From: SFDP01 sp051653625
GTDB taxonomy: Bacteria; Bacillota; Clostridia; Lachnospirales; Lachnospiraceae
Reading direction: 5' to 3'
NCBI GenBank assembly: GCA_051653625.1
Contig: JBOFWM010000119.1
Span: 1-7,915 of the forward strand
Length of the DNA stretch: 7,915 bases
In this document: in pieces, positions 1-6,327 of the stretch
Position numbering within the stretch: the stretch's first letter is position 1
How the letters are laid out: the number at the start of each line of letters is the position of its first letter
Notes under the pieces: generated by a model
What the model saw: only the letters and a program-made list of their open reading frames with translations
Database searches by the model: none
What the model was told of the DNA's origin: nothing
Translations under genes and position numbers: made by a program

Positions 1-422
1 TTGATTAGTTTTAATCCCTTTTCGGCAAGCTTATATTCAGTAGGATAATAATGCATAATATCAAGAAGCAATGTACCAGGAACAGTAATACCGTTTTGAT
101 AATTTTGTATTGCATTATAAAGATGGTCGGCAAGAGAAATATGTATAGATTCATTAAGAATCAAATGAAAAGAATCTCTAGCGAAAGATATAATCTGTTC
201 TGCTACTAAAATATAATCAGATGGAATACTAGTTAAAAGTTCTTGAAAACGAAATTGTTCTTGCTTATCTTTAAGAATAAATTTCTTTTCTATTTTACTT
301 TCATCAATTTCAAAACCAGGTTTTGCTTTAAAACCAATTCCAACCCCAATTAAAATTGTTTCATCACCTTGTAAATCTTTTGTAAGTACTGCATTTGTAT
401 TAAGTACACGAATAATTTTCAT
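1..422 (-). CDS. licT: LicT/BglG-family transcription antiterminator, N-terminal 140 codons (cut by window edge)
   Basis: This is an RNA-binding antiterminator that, in its family, binds a RAT hairpin in nascent leader RNA and prevents an overlapping terminator from forming. The reading frame is open from the ATG at 422 to the window edge. Residues 1-55 match the CAT RNA-binding domain: it begins MKIIRVLNTNAV with Asn8 and Asn10, and has a GVGIGF stretch ending at Phe31, the position of the family's GxGxxF motif. From about residue 60 the PRD1 domain follows, with LADH placing His100 where LicT has its first regulatory histidine (LicT reads TDH there). The rest of PRD1 and all of PRD2 lie outside the window. 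A GGAG at 429-432 sits 6 bases before the start. The gene diverges from the PTS operon and has its own RAT/terminator leader, so autoregulation is expected. LicT typically has Arg27, but here it is Val. Family is certain; the exact sugar is unknown. Confidence 0.93.
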   Translation of the reverse strand, partial: MKIIRVLNTNAVLTKDLQGDETILIGVGIGFKAKPGFEIDESKIEKKFILKDKQEQFRFQELLTSIPSDYILVAEQIISFARDSFHLILNESIHISLADHLYNAIQNYQNGITVPGTLLLDIMHYYPTEYKLAEKGLKLI

Positions 423-467
423 TGAATGCTCCATTCCACGAAATAGTAGTGGAAAATAATTTTTTAC

Positions 468-524
468 AAAAAAAAGCCCATGTACTACTATTATTTCTGA
501 AAATAACTATAGTGACACCGACTT
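468..524 (-). terminator. Intrinsic terminator in the antiterminator leader, overlapping the RAT
   Basis: On the minus strand the lower stem pairs AAGTCGGTGT (524 down to 515) with ACATGGGCTT, with one G-G mismatch and G-U pairs. The upper stem pairs ACTA and TTATTT with AAATAA and TAGT around a TCAG loop, with a three-base TAG bulge. Eight T residues (468-475) follow at once. The 5' arm begins inside the RAT, giving the standard antiterminator/terminator switch. It lies between the promoter and the ATG at 422. Confidence 0.8.
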
Positions 525-547
525 GCCTGATCAAACAGTAACAATCT
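519..547 (-). promoter_or_regulatory. Ribonucleic antiterminator (RAT) in the leader of the antiterminator gene
   Basis: Read on the minus strand, this 29-base site has the left half AGATTGTTACTG, a five-base loop TTTGA, and the right half TCAGGCAAGTCG. The known LicT/SacY RAT consensus is roughly GGATTGTTACTG, a loop, then GCAGGCAAAACC. The TTGTTACTG and CAGGCAA cores are intact, and length and spacing are exact. Its last six bases are shared with the 5' arm of the downstream terminator, so the two structures exclude each other. This implies the antiterminator controls its own synthesis. Confidence 0.9.
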
Positions 548-558
548 GTATTGTATAA

Positions 559-587
559 AGTATATAGAATGATTGGATATTTGTCTA
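559..587 (-). promoter_or_regulatory. Predicted sigma-A promoter of the antiterminator gene
   Basis: On the minus strand, TAGACA at 582-587 (5 of 6 to TTGACA) is followed after 17 bases by TATACT at 559-564 (5 of 6 to TATAAT). A start of transcription near 551-552 would place the RAT about five bases into the RNA, the normal arrangement for this kind of leader. This is a sequence-only prediction. Confidence 0.7.
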
Positions 588-637
588 GTAAAAATAATAA
601 ACAAAAACAAAAGAAAAAAATTAGCAAATTTTATCAA

Positions 638-666
638 TGGACAAAAAATACAGAGTTTGTTAGGAT
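638..666 (+). promoter_or_regulatory. Candidate promoter of the EIIB-HPr-EI operon
   Basis: TGGACA at 638-643 (5 of 6 to TTGACA) is followed by 17 bases and TAGGAT at 661-666 (4 of 6 to TATAAT). Transcription would begin near 672-674, upstream of the RAT-like site at 690. The -10 is weak. A rival pair, TTGTTA at 657-662 and TAAATT at 681-686, would start the RNA inside the RAT and is less attractive. Confidence 0.45.
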
Positions 667-689
667 AAAAATATCAATTGTAAATTACA

Positions 690-718
690 AGTTTGTAATG
701 ATTTAGTTCAGCAAGACT
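690..718 (+). promoter_or_regulatory. Degenerate RAT-like antiterminator site before the PTS operon
   Basis: The site reads AGTTTGTAATGA, then TTTAG, then TTCAGCAAGACT. It resembles the SacY/SacT type of RAT (GGTTTGTTACTG, loop, GCAGGCAAGACC): GTTTGT and CAAGAC are kept, while the central core is altered and one G of the CAGG run is missing. It can still fold, with AGTTT pairing to AGACT in the lower stem and TGA to TCA in the upper stem. Its 3' end (from 713) is shared with the terminator 5' arm, exactly as in the minus-strand leader. The position supports the call more than the sequence score does. Confidence 0.62.
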
Positions 719-765
719 TGAAGATATGTGGTTAATGATATTTCCGCCTTCTTCAGGTCTTTTTT
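713..765 (+). terminator. Leader terminator of the EIIB-HPr-EI operon, overlapping the RAT-like site
   Basis: AAGACTTGAAGA (713-724) pairs over 12 positions with TCTTCAGGTCTT (750-761), with a single G-U pair. An inner stem, GTGG (728-731) with CCGC (744-747), extends the hairpin. The 3' arm runs into TTTTTT (760-765), followed by GC and four more T. No gene lies upstream on this strand within the window and EIIB begins at 804, so this is an attenuator rather than the end of a gene. Confidence 0.82.
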
Positions 766-803
766 GCTTTTGGATGTACAAGATATTACTAAAGGAATGA
801 GAA

Positions 804-1052
804 ATGAATAAGAATTTAAAAAAATTGGCAGAGCATATTATTACTCATATAGGAGGAGTTGATAACTTAGAAAGTGTTATTCATTGTACAACGAGGCTTC
901 GCTTTAAACTTAAAGACAAAAACAAAGCAAATATCAGCAAATTAAAGGAAGCACAAGGAGTTATAGGTGTGTTTGAACGTGCTTTGCAATTGCAAGTTAT
1001 AATTGGAACGGATGTTGCAGAGGTCTATGAGCAAATTATGGAGAGAATATAA
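804..1052 (+). CDS. Free-standing PTS EIIB domain protein, glucose/beta-glucoside family
   Basis: This 82-residue protein is a single EIIB domain. Such domains take phosphate from EIIA and pass it to the sugar carried by EIIC at the inner face of the membrane. The phosphocysteine is Cys28 in the signature IHCTTRLRF. The second hallmark, QGVIGVFERALQLQVIIGTDV (residues about 51-71), matches the C-terminal half of the EIIB domain in beta-glucoside, sucrose and trehalose permeases. There is no fused EIIC or EIIA, and none elsewhere in the window. It is the first gene of the operon with HPr and EI. AAAGGA at 791-796 is 7 bases before the ATG. It could serve an EIIC encoded elsewhere, or act as a phosphate donor to the divergent LicT-type regulator, whose PRD1 is the classical target of EIIB of this family. 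The family call is firm; the role is inferred. Confidence 0.93.
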   Translation: MNKNLKKLAEHIITHIGGVDNLESVIHCTTRLRFKLKDKNKANISKLKEAQGVIGVFERALQLQVIIGTDVAEVYEQIMERI

Positions 1053-1112
1053 GGAATAGAAATAGTTGATTTTTCACAAGATAAAATAAAAAGAGAAAAA
1101 GGAGAAATGAAG

Positions 1113-1370
1113 ATGAAACAATTTGAGTACACAATTAAAGATGCGTTAGGAATTCATGCAAGACCAGCGGGGAGTTTAGCAAAATTAGCAAAAAATTACA
1201 GCAGTATTATTACATTCCATGTGAATGATAAGAAAGCAGAAGCAACAAAACTTATGGCTGTAATGGGATTATGTGTAAAACATGGAACAAACATTACAAT
1301 TACTGTAGAAGGAGCAGATGAGGAAGAGGCATTCGAAGCAGTAAAAGAATTTTTTGAAAATAACCTTTAA
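1113..1370 (+). CDS. ptsH: Phosphocarrier protein HPr, His15 present but Lys at the Ser46 position
   Basis: HPr is the small cytoplasmic protein that carries phosphate from Enzyme I to EIIA domains and to PRD regulators. The start at 1113 is preferred over the ATG at 1107: GGAG at 1101-1104 is 8 bases from it but only 2 from the other, and it puts the active histidine in GIHARPAG at residue 15, as in Bacillus subtilis HPr. The product is then 85 residues, the normal size. Aligned with B. subtilis NLKSIMGVMSLG, this protein reads EATKLMAVMGLC, so the Ser46 target of HPr kinase is Lys46, with Thr45 before it. Phosphotransfer should be intact, but control by HPr kinase and CcpA co-repression would be lost or altered. 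The gene lies 60 bases after EIIB and 12 before EI. Confidence 0.96.
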   Translation: MKQFEYTIKDALGIHARPAGSLAKLAKNYSSIITFHVNDKKAEATKLMAVMGLCVKHGTNITITVEGADEEEAFEAVKEFFENNL

Positions 1371-1382
1371 AAGGAGTCAAAA

Positions 1383-3002
1383 ATGATTAAATTAAAAGGA
1401 AAATCTGTTTATGATGGAATAGCAATTGGGAATATTGTATTATTTAGTAATGAAGATACAACAGTTAGAAGACATAAAGTTGAGAATATTGAGGAAGAAA
1501 AGAAAAGAGTAGAAGATGCGTTAGAGCTTGCAAAAAATCAATTATCTCTTCTTTATGATAAAGCGCTAGTTGAAGTAGGCGAAGTAAGTGCTGCAATTTT
1601 TGAAGTTCATCAAATGATGTTAGAAGATGAAGATTACCAAGCTTCTATTTTTCAAATGGTTGAAAATGAAGAAGTAAATGGGGAATATGCAGTTGGAAAA
1701 ACAGGAGACAATTTTTCAGCGATGTTTGCCGCTATGGATGATGAATATATGCAGGCAAGAGCTGCAGATGTAAAAGATATTTCAAATCGTTTAGTTCGAA
1801 TTTTATCGGGTGCAAAAGAAATTGATTATGCATCAATGGAACCATCTATTATTGTAGCAGATGACTTAAGTCCGAGTGAGACTGTTCAAATGGATAAAAG
1901 TAAAATATTGGCATTTGTTACGGTAAATGGTTCAACAACTTCTCACACTGCAATATTAGCTAGAATGATGAATATTCCTGCATTAATTGGAGTTCCAATG
2001 GACCTTAAGAGTATAGGAGAAGATACAATCGGGATAGTAGACGGTTCATCCGGAGAATTTATTATTGCGCCAGACGAAGAACAATTAAAAAAAGCAAATA
2101 AGAGAATTGACGAAGAACGAAGTAAAAAAGAAATTTTAAGTAGATTAAAAGGAAAAGATACTGTAACAAAGAGTGGAAGAAAAGTAAATCTATATGCAAA
2201 TATCGGTAGCGTAGGAGATGTCGGCTATGTATTAGAAAATGATGCGGCTGGAATTGGACTATTTAGAAGTGAATTTTTATATCTTGGAAGAGAAGACTTC
2301 CCTACAGAAGAAGAACAATTTCAAGCATATCGCCAAGTGTTACAAACAATGGTAGGGAAAAAAGTAATTATCAGAACGCTTGATATTGGAGCAGATAAAC
2401 AAGTAGATTATTTCAATTTAGAAAAAGAAGAAAATCCAGCGATGGGTTATCGGGCAATTCGAATTTGTCTAACACAAACAGATATTTTTAAAACACAACT
2501 TCGTGCATTACTTAGAGCATCTATTTATGGAAATTTATCGATTATGTATCCTATGATTATTTCTGTATGGGAAGTGAAGAGAATTTATGAAATTGTAGAA
2601 GAAGTAAAAAAAGAACTAGATGAGATGCAAATTAAATATCGTATACCAGAACAAGGTATTATGATAGAAACTCCAGCATCTGTTATGATGAGTGAAGAGC
2701 TTGCTGAAATTGTAGATTTCTTTAGTATTGGAACAAATGATTTAACACAATATACATTAGCTCTTGATAGACAAAATAATAATCTTGATGCATTTTATGA
2801 TTCACATCATCCAGCAATTCTAAGAATGATTGAGCAGGTAACAAAAGCGGCGCATGCAAAAGGGAAATGGGTAGGTATTTGTGGTGAATTAGGAGCAGAT
2901 CTTGAATTGACAGAAACATTTGTTAAAATGGGAATTGATGAGTTATCTGTATCACCATCTATGATTTTACGAATAAGAGATAAAATTCGTTCTATGGATT
3001 AA
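1383..3002 (+). CDS. ptsI: PTS Enzyme I (phosphoenolpyruvate-protein phosphotransferase)
   Basis: Enzyme I takes phosphate from phosphoenolpyruvate onto a histidine and passes it to HPr, the first step of the PTS, in the cytoplasm. The 539 residues cover all domains: the N-terminal HPr-binding helical part (about 30-145), the swivelling phosphohistidine domain with GSTTSHTAILAR (active His188), and the C-terminal PEP-binding barrel. Barrel landmarks are GLFRSEFLYL (Arg295), RTLDIGADKQ (Arg331), NPAMGYRAIRICL (351-363), SIGTNDLTQYTLALDR (448-463) and the catalytic Cys500 in GICGELGAD. Length is slightly shorter than the roughly 570 of Bacillus or E. coli because of short N-terminal and C-terminal ends; nothing essential is missing. 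GGAG at 1373-1376 sits 6 bases before the ATG, and the gene is closely coupled to HPr. A terminator ends the operon just after it. Confidence 0.98.
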   Translation: MIKLKGKSVYDGIAIGNIVLFSNEDTTVRRHKVENIEEEKKRVEDALELAKNQLSLLYDKALVEVGEVSAAIFEVHQMMLEDEDYQASIFQMVENEEVNGEYAVGKTGDNFSAMFAAMDDEYMQARAADVKDISNRLVRILSGAKEIDYASMEPSIIVADDLSPSETVQMDKSKILAFVTVNGSTTSHTAILARMMNIPALIGVPMDLKSIGEDTIGIVDGSSGEFIIAPDEEQLKKANKRIDEERSKKEILSRLKGKDTVTKSGRKVNLYANIGSVGDVGYVLENDAAGIGLFRSEFLYLGREDFPTEEEQFQAYRQVLQTMVGKKVIIRTLDIGADKQVDYFNLEKEENPAMGYRAIRICLTQTDIFKTQLRALLRASIYGNLSIMYPMIISVWEVKRIYEIVEEVKKELDEMQIKYRIPEQGIMIETPASVMMSEELAEIVDFFSIGTNDLTQYTLALDRQNNNLDAFYDSHHPAILRMIEQVTKAAHAKGKWVGICGELGADLELTETFVKMGIDELSVSPSMILRIRDKIRSMD

Positions 3003-3017
3003 GAAAAATAAAAAATT

Positions 3018-3058
3018 GGTATTATGCCTTGAATAAGGTATAATATCATTTTTTTTTT
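3018..3058 (+). terminator. Intrinsic terminator after Enzyme I
   Basis: GGTATTATGCCTT (3018-3030) pairs with AAGGTATAATATC (3035-3047) over 13 positions, including two G-U pairs, around a GAAT loop. A run of ten T (3049-3058) follows. It begins 15 bases after the stop codon of EI and separates the PTS operon from the GH3 gene. The remaining bases to 3173 hold no clear promoter, RAT or catabolite-repression site that I can support. Confidence 0.93.
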
Positions 3059-3173
3059 GGCAATTATTACAAAGTATGTACTTGTATTCGACAAAATAGG
3101 AATAAAATAACCTAAAAAATGAAAAAAATAGTAAAATCCTTATAAGAAATAAAAAAGAATAGGGGAGAAGAGT

Positions 3174-6100
3174 ATGTTTAAAAGAAAAAATATTTGGAGA
3201 GGATTATCCTCTATATTTGCATTATGTATAATGTTTTCAATACTTGCTGCAAATATATTTGAAACGTATCGAACATCAGTGGATGCATTTTTTGGAACAA
3301 GAAGTAAAATGATTACAACATCATCTGTAGAAGGAGAAGAGGATTCGTGGAATTTTAAGTCTATATACGAATCGGCAGAGCAAGCATATGAAGGGTTACA
3401 AGAATTAGCGATTCGTACTTCACAAGAAACATATGTCTTACTTAAAAATGAAGAATCAATATTGCCAATTTCAGAAAATGCAAAAATAACATTATTTGGA
3501 ATTAGAAGTTATGCACCGGTATATAGTAATACAAGTGGTAGTGTAGCAGATGGAAAGTCAACAGTAGAAATATTTGATGCTTTTACAGAACGAGGATTTC
3601 AAATTAATCCAACCATGTTAGATACCTATGCTTCATTTTTTGAAGGAAAAGAATGGACAACACCAAAATTTGGTGGTGGAATTCTACCAACTTATGAGGA
3701 GTTGATTTCTTATAATGATGCAAATGAATTAACATTAGAAGAATTACAACAATTAAATCCTAATTATAATCAAGATTATGCAGAATATAATGATGCGGCA
3801 ATTGTTGTAATCGGACGTATTGGTGGAGAAGGTGGTGATGGATATTACCCGGGCGAAGAAGGACTTGCTCAAGGCGTTGAAACAGTTACTGGAAATATTT
3901 TAAGCCTAACAAATGAAGAAATGGAAATAGTAGAAGAGGCAAAAGCAAATTTTGATACTGTAATTGTATTGGTGAATGCAACAAATCAAATGGAAATAGC
4001 AAATTTAGAAGAAGATCCAGAAATTGATGCTATTTTATGGATTGGATTTCCAGGATCATATGGATTTTATGGAGTGGCAGATGTATTAAATGGAACGGTT
4101 TCTCCATCAGCACATCTTGGTGATACGTTTGCAAAGAATAGTGCACTAGCACCTGCGATGCAAAATTATGGCATTATTCCATGGGAAAATGCAAGTGACT
4201 TTGAAGAAACAGCAAGTGTAAACTCTTATTTAGTAGAAGCAGAAGGGATTTATACGGGATATCGTTACTATGAAACAAGATATGCAGATATTGTATTGGG
4301 AAATGGTGGGGCAGAAGCTTCAGCAGGAACATATTCCAATGTAGATGGAACCATTGCACAAGTAGATGGAACATGGGAATACACGAATGAAGTGACGTAT
4401 CCTTTTGGATATGGATTGTCCTATACATCATTTGAACAAACCTTAGAGGAAGTAGAAATATTAGAGAATAAAAAAGCAGCTTATGTAACAGTTAGAACTA
4501 CAAATACAGGAAATGTTTCTGGAAAAGCAGTTATTCAGGTATATGGACAGTCACCGTATACAGAATATGATAAACAATATCAAATAGAAAAAGCGGGAAT
4601 TCAATTATTAGATTTTGAAAAGACAAACGAATTGCAACCAGGAGAAAGTCAAACGATTAGAATGGAAATTGACTTAGCTAATTTAGCTAGTTATGATTCA
4701 CAAAATGCAAAAACATATATTTTAGATCCAGGAACGTACTACATAGCGATTGGAGACAATGCACATGATGCATTAAATAATGTCCTTGCAGCGCAAGGAA
4801 AAACAATAGAAAATGGTATGACAGATGATGGAAATCCAAAAATGACCTATGAATGGGTTTGGGATGGTGAAGTAGATAGTATAACGTTTTCAACAAGTAA
4901 AGCTGGCGTTGAAATTACAAATGCATTGTCAGAAGGGGATTATGCAATGGATATTAATGCATTTATTCCAGAGACAGTAACTTATTTAACAAGAAGTAAT
5001 TGGAATGGAACATTTCCTAAAACTATTTCAGGGTTAACAGCAAATGAACAATTAAGTGTATTGCTTTCAAATGATATCATACCACTTAAAACAGATGAAG
5101 ATACGTCGGATATTATTTTTGGAGATACTACAAGTTCATTAACCATTAATGATCTTAAAAGTGCTGATTTTGATGATCCACGATGGGAAGAGTTAGTGAA
5201 CAAAGTAACAATCGATGAATTTTTAAATTTTGCATCAAATGCATTTCATAATATAGCAGCTATTGAATCTGTTGGATTATTACAATATGCATCAGATGAT
5301 GGACCAAATGGATCAGACTCGCATTATTTGACCGAGGGCTCTTATCAAGGAACTCCATATGAAGATGCAGCAGAATATGATTATGGAACACGTGTTGGAC
5401 CAACTCCACAAAATTTGGCATATAGTTGGAATAAAGAATTGGCTTATGAAAATGGAGAAATTGTATTAGGGGAAAGTACTTTGGTATTAAATTTACCAAT
5501 TATGATTGGGCCTGGAATGAATATTCACAGACATGCATATAACAGTCGAGGTGCTGAATATTATTCAGAAGATCCAATTCTAACAGGATATGTTGGAAGT
5601 GCAGTAGTTCAAGGAGCACAATCAAAAGGTACATTGGTTAATATTAAACATGCGGCATTTAATGATCAAGAAATGAATCGTGCAGGTATTGCTGTATTCA
5701 TGACAGAGCAAACAGCACGTGAATTAGAGCTTCGAGGATTGCAACAAGCATTTGAAGCAAATGGAAAACCAGCTTCTTTTGAAATGGATAGTGAAAAGGA
5801 TCATACATATACGGTTGGAGCATTGGGGGTAATGTCTTCTTACAATAGAATTGGTGCAGTAGCATCAAGTGCAAATGTTGGAGTTCAAGTACAGATTATG
5901 AGAGAAGAATGGGATTTTAACGGTTATAATGTGACAGACTTTACTGGAGTATCATTAAAGGCTGCGCCAAAGGAATCTATACTAGCAGGTTCTACGGCAT
6001 TTTGTGGATTTGGAATTTCAGAAGATATTACATATTGGAACAGTATGTCTCTTAGTGGAGATCGCGAGATGCTATTAGCAATTAAACAAAATATTCATTA

Positions 6101-6314
6101 TATTTTATATTCTTTGGCCAATAGTGCAGCATTAAATGGAATTGATGCAAATACAAAAAGTGTAAACGTGATAACATGGTGGCGTGCTTTATATATCAGT
6201 GCAATTGCTATTTCCAGTCTTTTATTTATGCTAAGTATTTTAGGATACGGTATTACGAAAAGAAATCTAATGAAATTAAAAAGCAAAGATATACCAATGC
6301 AAAATATGAAGTAG
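3174..6314 (+). CDS. Surface-anchored GH3 glycoside hydrolase with permuted domains and a membrane segment at each end
   Basis: GH3 enzymes cleave beta-linked glucose, xylose or related sugars from glycans. Here the usual order is inverted: the GH3 C-terminal type domain comes first (about 76-420, with SQETYVLLKNEESILPI and YPFGYGLSYTSF), then a fibronectin-III-like domain (about 435-530), then the catalytic barrel (about 600-950). Barrel motifs are SDDGPNG (Asp709), SRGAEYYSEDP (791-801), IKHAAFNDQE with Lys825-His826, and GYNVTDFTG, where Asp922 is the likely nucleophile. Glu219 in GGEGGD is a candidate acid/base. A membrane helix lies at about 8-28 after MFKRKNIWR and another at about 1003-1026 before a basic tail, so both ends should be cytoplasmic and the large middle outside. 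The same inverted order is known from Butyrivibrio and Ruminococcus beta-glucosidases. GGGGAG lies 6 bases before the ATG. Substrate is not predictable from sequence alone. Confidence 0.92.
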   Translation: MFKRKNIWRGLSSIFALCIMFSILAANIFETYRTSVDAFFGTRSKMITTSSVEGEEDSWNFKSIYESAEQAYEGLQELAIRTSQETYVLLKNEESILPISENAKITLFGIRSYAPVYSNTSGSVADGKSTVEIFDAFTERGFQINPTMLDTYASFFEGKEWTTPKFGGGILPTYEELISYNDANELTLEELQQLNPNYNQDYAEYNDAAIVVIGRIGGEGGDGYYPGEEGLAQGVETVTGNILSLTNEEMEIVEEAKANFDTVIVLVNATNQMEIANLEEDPEIDAILWIGFPGSYGFYGVADVLNGTVSPSAHLGDTFAKNSALAPAMQNYGIIPWENASDFEETASVNSYLVEAEGIYTGYRYYETRYADIVLGNGGAEASAGTYSNVDGTIAQVDGTWEYTNEVTYPFGYGLSYTSFEQTLEEVEILENKKAAYVTVRTTNTGNVSGKAVIQVYGQSPYTEYDKQYQIEKAGIQLLDFEKTNELQPGESQTIRMEIDLANLASYDSQNAKTYILDPGTYYIAIGDNAHDALNNVLAAQGKTIENGMTDDGNPKMTYEWVWDGEVDSITFSTSKAGVEITNALSEGDYAMDINAFIPETVTYLTRSNWNGTFPKTISGLTANEQLSVLLSNDIIPLKTDEDTSDIIFGDTTSSLTINDLKSADFDDPRWEELVNKVTIDEFLNFASNAFHNIAAIESVGLLQYASDDGPNGSDSHYLTEGSYQGTPYEDAAEYDYGTRVGPTPQNLAYSWNKELAYENGEIVLGESTLVLNLPIMIGPGMNIHRHAYNSRGAEYYSEDPILTGYVGSAVVQGAQSKGTLVNIKHAAFNDQEMNRAGIAVFMTEQTARELELRGLQQAFEANGKPASFEMDSEKDHTYTVGALGVMSSYNRIGAVASSANVGVQVQIMREEWDFNGYNVTDFTGVSLKAAPKESILAGSTAFCGFGISEDITYWNSMSLSGDREMLLAIKQNIHYILYSLANSAALNGIDANTKSVNVITWWRALYISAIAISSLLFMLSILGYGITKRNLMKLKSKDIPMQNMK

Positions 6315-6327
6315 GAATGGAGAAAAG

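Noticed and set aside
400..627. 75-codon minus-strand open frame covering the antiterminator leader
   Set aside because: Its start lies upstream of the predicted promoter (559-587), it runs through the RAT and terminator, and it has hydrophobic low-complexity sequence with no RBS. The real start of the regulator is the ATG at 422 in another frame.
657..686. Alternative PTS-operon promoter TTGTTA (657-662) with TAAATT (681-686)
   Set aside because: The spacer is 18 and the RNA would start at about 692, already inside the RAT-like site, which would destroy the switch.
797..811. Tiny four-codon frame (ATG AGA AAT GAA TAA) overlapping the EIIB start
   Set aside because: It abuts the Shine-Dalgarno sequence with no spacing, so ribosomes should choose the ATG at 804; it is probably chance.
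1107..1370. HPr starting at the upstream ATG at 1107
   Set aside because: Only two bases separate it from GGAG, and it would shift the active histidine to residue 17. The ATG at 1113 gives correct spacing and His15.
2722..2919. 65-codon minus-strand frame inside the Enzyme I gene
   Set aside because: It lies wholly inside a well-conserved coding region that includes the SIGTND motif, and has no support of its own.
3088..3115. Possible GH3 promoter beginning with TCGACA at 3088-3093
   Set aside because: No acceptable -10 hexamer occurs 16-18 bases downstream (CCTAAA is poor), and other -10-like sequences lack a -35. A promoter must lie in 3059-3173, but I cannot place it.
4174..5499. Several minus-strand frames of 69-85 codons inside the GH3 gene
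   Set aside because: They are antisense shadows of a continuous, motif-bearing gene, rich in His/Leu/Phe as expected from antisense of AT-rich coding DNA, and lack ribosome binding sites.
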